Positions 60,341 through 64,000 of a DNA stretch of 64,000 nucleotides are shown piece by piece. Every line of letters begins with the position of its first letter. Within the stretch, counting starts at the first letter, position 1. Made by a program: the position numbers and the translations under genes. This DNA is from Dermanyssus gallinae (lineage: Eukaryota > Arthropoda > Arachnida > Mesostigmata > Dermanyssidae): positions 40,209 to 104,208 of the forward strand of contig QVRM01000483.1 of NCBI GenBank assembly GCA_003439945.1, given 5' to 3'. The notes beneath the pieces were generated by a model, which did no database searches, was not told where the DNA came from, and saw only the letters and a list, made by a program, of their open reading frames with translations.

Positions 60341-61530
60341 CAGCCACAATACGCGCCCACTACGCATATTGGCTTAGCTAATCCATCGTGATACGTGTAA
60401 CATATACATAATGTATTATATTGAAAATAAACTGCATTGTTAATTACTAATTAGTCTAGTGTTATCCACTATGTTTATTACACAATACGCTTCGCAAGAA
60501 GACGAGTGCCACAACTGGAGCATGAGCTGGTACGTCCACTGGACATTTACACTTGACAGTATCAGTTCTTGGTATGCGAAGCTATTGCCATACCACATGG
60601 AAAAAACCGCCTGAGCGGACTGCATCCCCTCGGCCGCAAAGCTTCATGGCGGATTCGCATTGTGTGAGAGCGTTTGTTCGTAACTCGCCATATCCAGGAT
60701 ATCTAGTTAACGACGCACGCAGCCATAATTAGCTTGTGCATGCAGAGCCATATCGTCCGCCAACAGCAATTCACCTCAAATTCGGTGCCCTCATATATGA
60801 GAGTGAGTCTCTAGTGAGATGGAAATGGTTTTTATTTTTGATCATGATCAAACTAAAATGAATTTTACCAACGAGGACTCCGAAAGTGAGGTTTGCTGTC
60901 CGAAAAAAACCATACGTCCCCTATACCAACTATCTTGGTTTCGTCGCTCGACCTAAAGTCAAGCGCTACTCTAAACGCGAATGTAACCGCTCTACATGCA
61001 TTAATTAGCCTACACCTCACAGAATACACACACGAATAGAGATAACTACGCCAGCGTTTGCTCTGCTATGCACGAGTCTAGCACATTTGGGGCTATGGGA
61101 GCAAAGAAAACTCGTGACTGATCATTTTTTTTACGTTCCGATTCGGCGAATTGCAAACCCAGTGGGGGGACTTCGCGGCTTCAACATGGATTGTAGCAAA
61201 ATCACTGACAATTATATATGTAGTAAATTTTTCATAATATGTTTGGTCGAAATCTGTACCCTACTTCAGCGTACCGCTTGTAATCACCTTACCAAGCTCA
61301 AACTCTGCAGTTCTTAAACAGGTTTTAACATTTTTTCGGTAAAGTGAGATCTCTGGTGTTGTGCTATTAACCTTTTAGGCTAGACTGATAAACTAGTTCA
61401 ATCAGTAGTCTCCAGACGTTGATTAAATTTAAAATTAGGTAAAGTTGTTTTTGTTTCTTGCGTATTTGTTGTCATTCGATGACTCGCGCCCACAGCACGA
61501 CGGAACACAGCGAATTTGAGCACAATCTAC

Positions 61531-61632
61531 GACATTGTTATTCCAGGGTGGCGCCCTACATGCGGACATTGTTATTCCAGGGGGGCGCCCTACATGCAGA
61601 CATTGTTATTCCAGGGTGGCGCCCTACATACG
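61531..61632 (+). repeat. 34-bp tandem repeat, 3 copies
   Basis: Units beginning GACATTGTTATTCCAGGG at 61531, 61565 and 61599, with one or two differences between copies. 34 is not a multiple of three, so the overlapping frame (61458-61781) reads each copy differently. Confidence 0.95.
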
Positions 61633-64000
61633 GACAGCGTTCTTGCATGCTGGACCAGCAATATGCGGGACCAAAGTTAGGTTTCAAAAAGAATAAAGGT
61701 CAGGTTCAGACAACAACAATGGGGATGAAGCAGCTGTCTTACTATTATCGAATAGTAAAATTTACTTTAGAGACACGCTAATTTTGGAGGCAATCCCCCC
61801 TATTTTAAAATAGAATAAACACACCGATTTTTGTAGATAGCACCTTTTGGACTGAATTTCACGGACGCCGAAGTTTTATAAGGAAAACAAACAATCTGTA
61901 GAAATGATCAGACCGGCAGGCATTAAACACAACTAAATATGAGCACTATGAAAACTAAGTGCGGGGGTTGAACCGGTGCGGTGGTCTAACGGGATTCGCG
62001 GGCATGAAAGAATAGGACTGCACCATGATACAGCTATTGCCAAAAAAACGTTCAAGCGCGCGACAGAGGAGAAAGGGAGGCATTCTTGCTTTGCAGCTAA
62101 ACAGAAGTTTGAAAAGCAATCTCGAAGTTATCCGCTTAAGCCCTGGTCTACCTTGCAAACTATTGGCTTTATTCGTGGTCTCCTCCGCCAGCCTAGAATC
62201 TACATCTAAGAGCTTCACAACCACCTACAGATCTCATCTCCTACCACACACAAGTTCCAGACAAGGATATTCTACAGATCCTGTACTTTAAACAATTAAC
62301 AAACCAACTTCGTCAGTGTATTTCTGGCAAGGGCTCTGTACAAGTCCCTGCCCACACCTGTTCGAAACGTTATACATTAACTGGTCACTGTGTTTAATCC
62401 TTATTGGACCTTATGTCATGATATCGAATAAGCAGCACTAATCACTGATTTACCTTTCATCTACCCCACCAAGCATTAAACAGTTTTTAGCATAAATCAC
62501 CAAGATGAATTAAGCACTATCTGTTCTTAACTTGGGCTCCATATGCTACACGTAGGTATATGATCGTGGACAGAATAGATTGGGAAGACATGCGGCGGTT
62601 CCACCATTGCCATTCCGGTTGTCGATTTTAGGTTGGCATTTGAGTCGACCAAGTCTAAATCATTTTTACTCCACAAGATTTAGTTCGACAATAGCCATAT
62701 TGGATATGCAATGCGTGCTACCTTCATGAACGGAATATAAGTCTCTAGAAAGCTTAAATATGGCCGCGCAAACATTTGTGGATAATACCAGCGTGTTAAA
62801 GAAACTCGCAAAACACCTGACGACTGATTCAAGCATGATTATGGTGATGATGACGATAATTAATATTATTAGCAATTAATAATACTTGTTTATTTTAATA
62901 ATGGTAAACCTTGTTTAAAAAAAAATCAACTAAAACATTTGCGGTCTTTCCTTGGGGCTCGTAAAACAATAAACAACAAGAAACAGTAGAATTTCTTGTC
63001 TACTGTTCGCCTCTATCCGCAAAGCTCCGATCTTCATATCAGGCTCGTCGTCTAACTGGCATTGGTTCCACTTTTAAATCAGTTTTAGTTCCTCTTACGT
63101 GACATCCACTTTCGTAAAGTATCTCTCATTCTCGCAGTCGAACTTAACAAACTTGGCGCTGATAGCATTCCCAATAATTAAATTGAATCTATTCTTTAGT
63201 TAAACTAAACTACCCCCCCAACCCCCCCCCGCGCCCCCAGGGAGAGTTCTGTCCGCTTGTATTCTACAAGGACCTAGGCTTCTCACGTTTAAAATACCAG
63301 TGATAAAGAGATATTTCTCTACAACTCTAATGCAGATATTTTACTAGAAAAACGTTCCGGAAAGAACGGATTGTAAGTTACATTCGTAATTCTTACTTGC
63401 TATCCAGTAGAACGCGTTCTACAACAGCTCCTAATGTCTCAGTCATTTCGGAACACTCAGAGGATCTAACGAGTGCCTATGCTCTGAAAAGTTGGTTGGC
63501 GAAGTTTTCGCTGAAACAGAGGCTTTCCTTTAAATAAGGAAGATAACCACGAGCGACAACCTGAACTCGCTGCTTATGTCGGCACTTTTAGCAGGCCTAT
63601 CATGAGAAGTTGAAAACTCAAACGGGTCAGTGAGGGCCCTGGCGTTCACAAACGACATGAGCTTATATCGCGCATCAAGGGTTTCAACTGCAGCAAATAT
63701 TGTCAGAGCTGCAGCTTCATGTCTTTGGCCTAGGAATGAACATGCACAAGATGGAGAAAGTGGAGTTTTGCCGAGACGGCCTTACTGTGATAAAAAAAAA
63801 AACCTACTCCGGTTGATAGAACAGAAGTTGAACCATGTAACTAAATGATTAGGAAGTTTTTTGCAATGTTTTCTCTCTTACAGTTTGTGTTGCGTACTGG
63901 TTGAGAGGAGCTTTTCTAGAAAGCATCACAATTATAATAATCTAACTATTCTCATTCATAAGCCTCTCCGCCTAGTCTTTTATACATTAAAATTGTGCTT

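Larger units (their letters stand above)
59338..64000. other. Right-hand non-coding stretch
   Basis: Apart from the retroelement tail at 60251-60340 and the 34-bp repeat at 61531-61632, no gene is recognised. Small open frames (59863-60147, 61087-61317, 63630-63848 and others) lack motifs. GGTGCGGTGGTCTAACGGG near 61974 resembles a tRNA-type A-box region, but no B box follows. A C-rich run lies at 63213-63240. Confidence 0.38.

Noticed and set aside
61974..61994. tRNA/SINE-like A-box region
   Set aside because: No B box or repeated body follows; too little to call.
63213..63240. C-rich run as telomere- or quadruplex-like element
   Set aside because: Short, irregular C-run with no periodic unit; no further evidence.

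Overview
This is eukaryotic nuclear DNA. Two genes have introns whose splice sites and phases fit, and there are non-LTR retrotransposon, SINE and Tc1/mariner-type relics, long (TA)n tracts and no operons. The one gene that can be named is a bHLH transcription factor of the Fer3 (FERD3L/Nato3) family. Together with the retroelement types this points to an arthropod. The very heavy load of TA and CAA/CAG/GAT microsatellites would suit a mesostigmatan mite or another chelicerate, but that assignment is inference.

Layout. (1) 1-2 kb: a two-exon plus-strand gene for a predicted 100-residue secreted histidine-rich peptide, followed at once by a 20-bp minisatellite. (2) 2-12 kb: mostly non-coding, with two decayed mariner-like elements (about 4.4-5.1 kb and 6.85-7.55 kb), a young A-tailed retroelement 3' end at 2.1 kb, many (TA)n tracts and a GC-rich island at 9.5-10.1 kb bounded by TA repeats. 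(3) 12-20.5 kb and 23.9-25.9 kb: relatively GC-rich DNA full of trinucleotide and GA repeats. Its long open frames are mostly by-products of the repeats. (4) 22.4-23.3 kb: the C-terminal end of an R2-type retrotransposon. (5) 26-40 kb: sparse relics (SINEs, an RT fragment, an R2/NeSL-like C-terminal fragment) between TA tracts. (6) 40.4-45.9 kb: a nest of mobile elements. A minus-strand APE-type LINE is broken by two later insertions, and next to it lie an opposite-strand LINE C-terminus, a SINE and two R2/NeSL-like C-termini. (7) 48.6-56.0 kb: Fer3 on the minus strand, three coding exons for a predicted 299-residue protein, with a SINE 28 bp inside intron 1. (8) 56-59 kb: a GC-rich, repeat-rich region upstream of Fer3, probably its 5' UTR and promoter. 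(9) 59-64 kb: no recognisable gene; one more R2/NeSL-like tail and a 34-bp tandem repeat.

Two SINE families with Pol III promoter boxes (here SINE-A and SINE-B) and one A-tailed 3'-end family were defined only by comparing sequences within this window. Target-site duplications and nesting give a relative order of insertion. No dedicated new defence, signalling or metabolic system was seen. The most interesting items are the His-rich secreted peptide, the Fer3 gene with its near-splice-site SINE, and the family of R2/NeSL-like endonuclease tails. Splice sites, families and duplications were read by eye and were not confirmed by database search.
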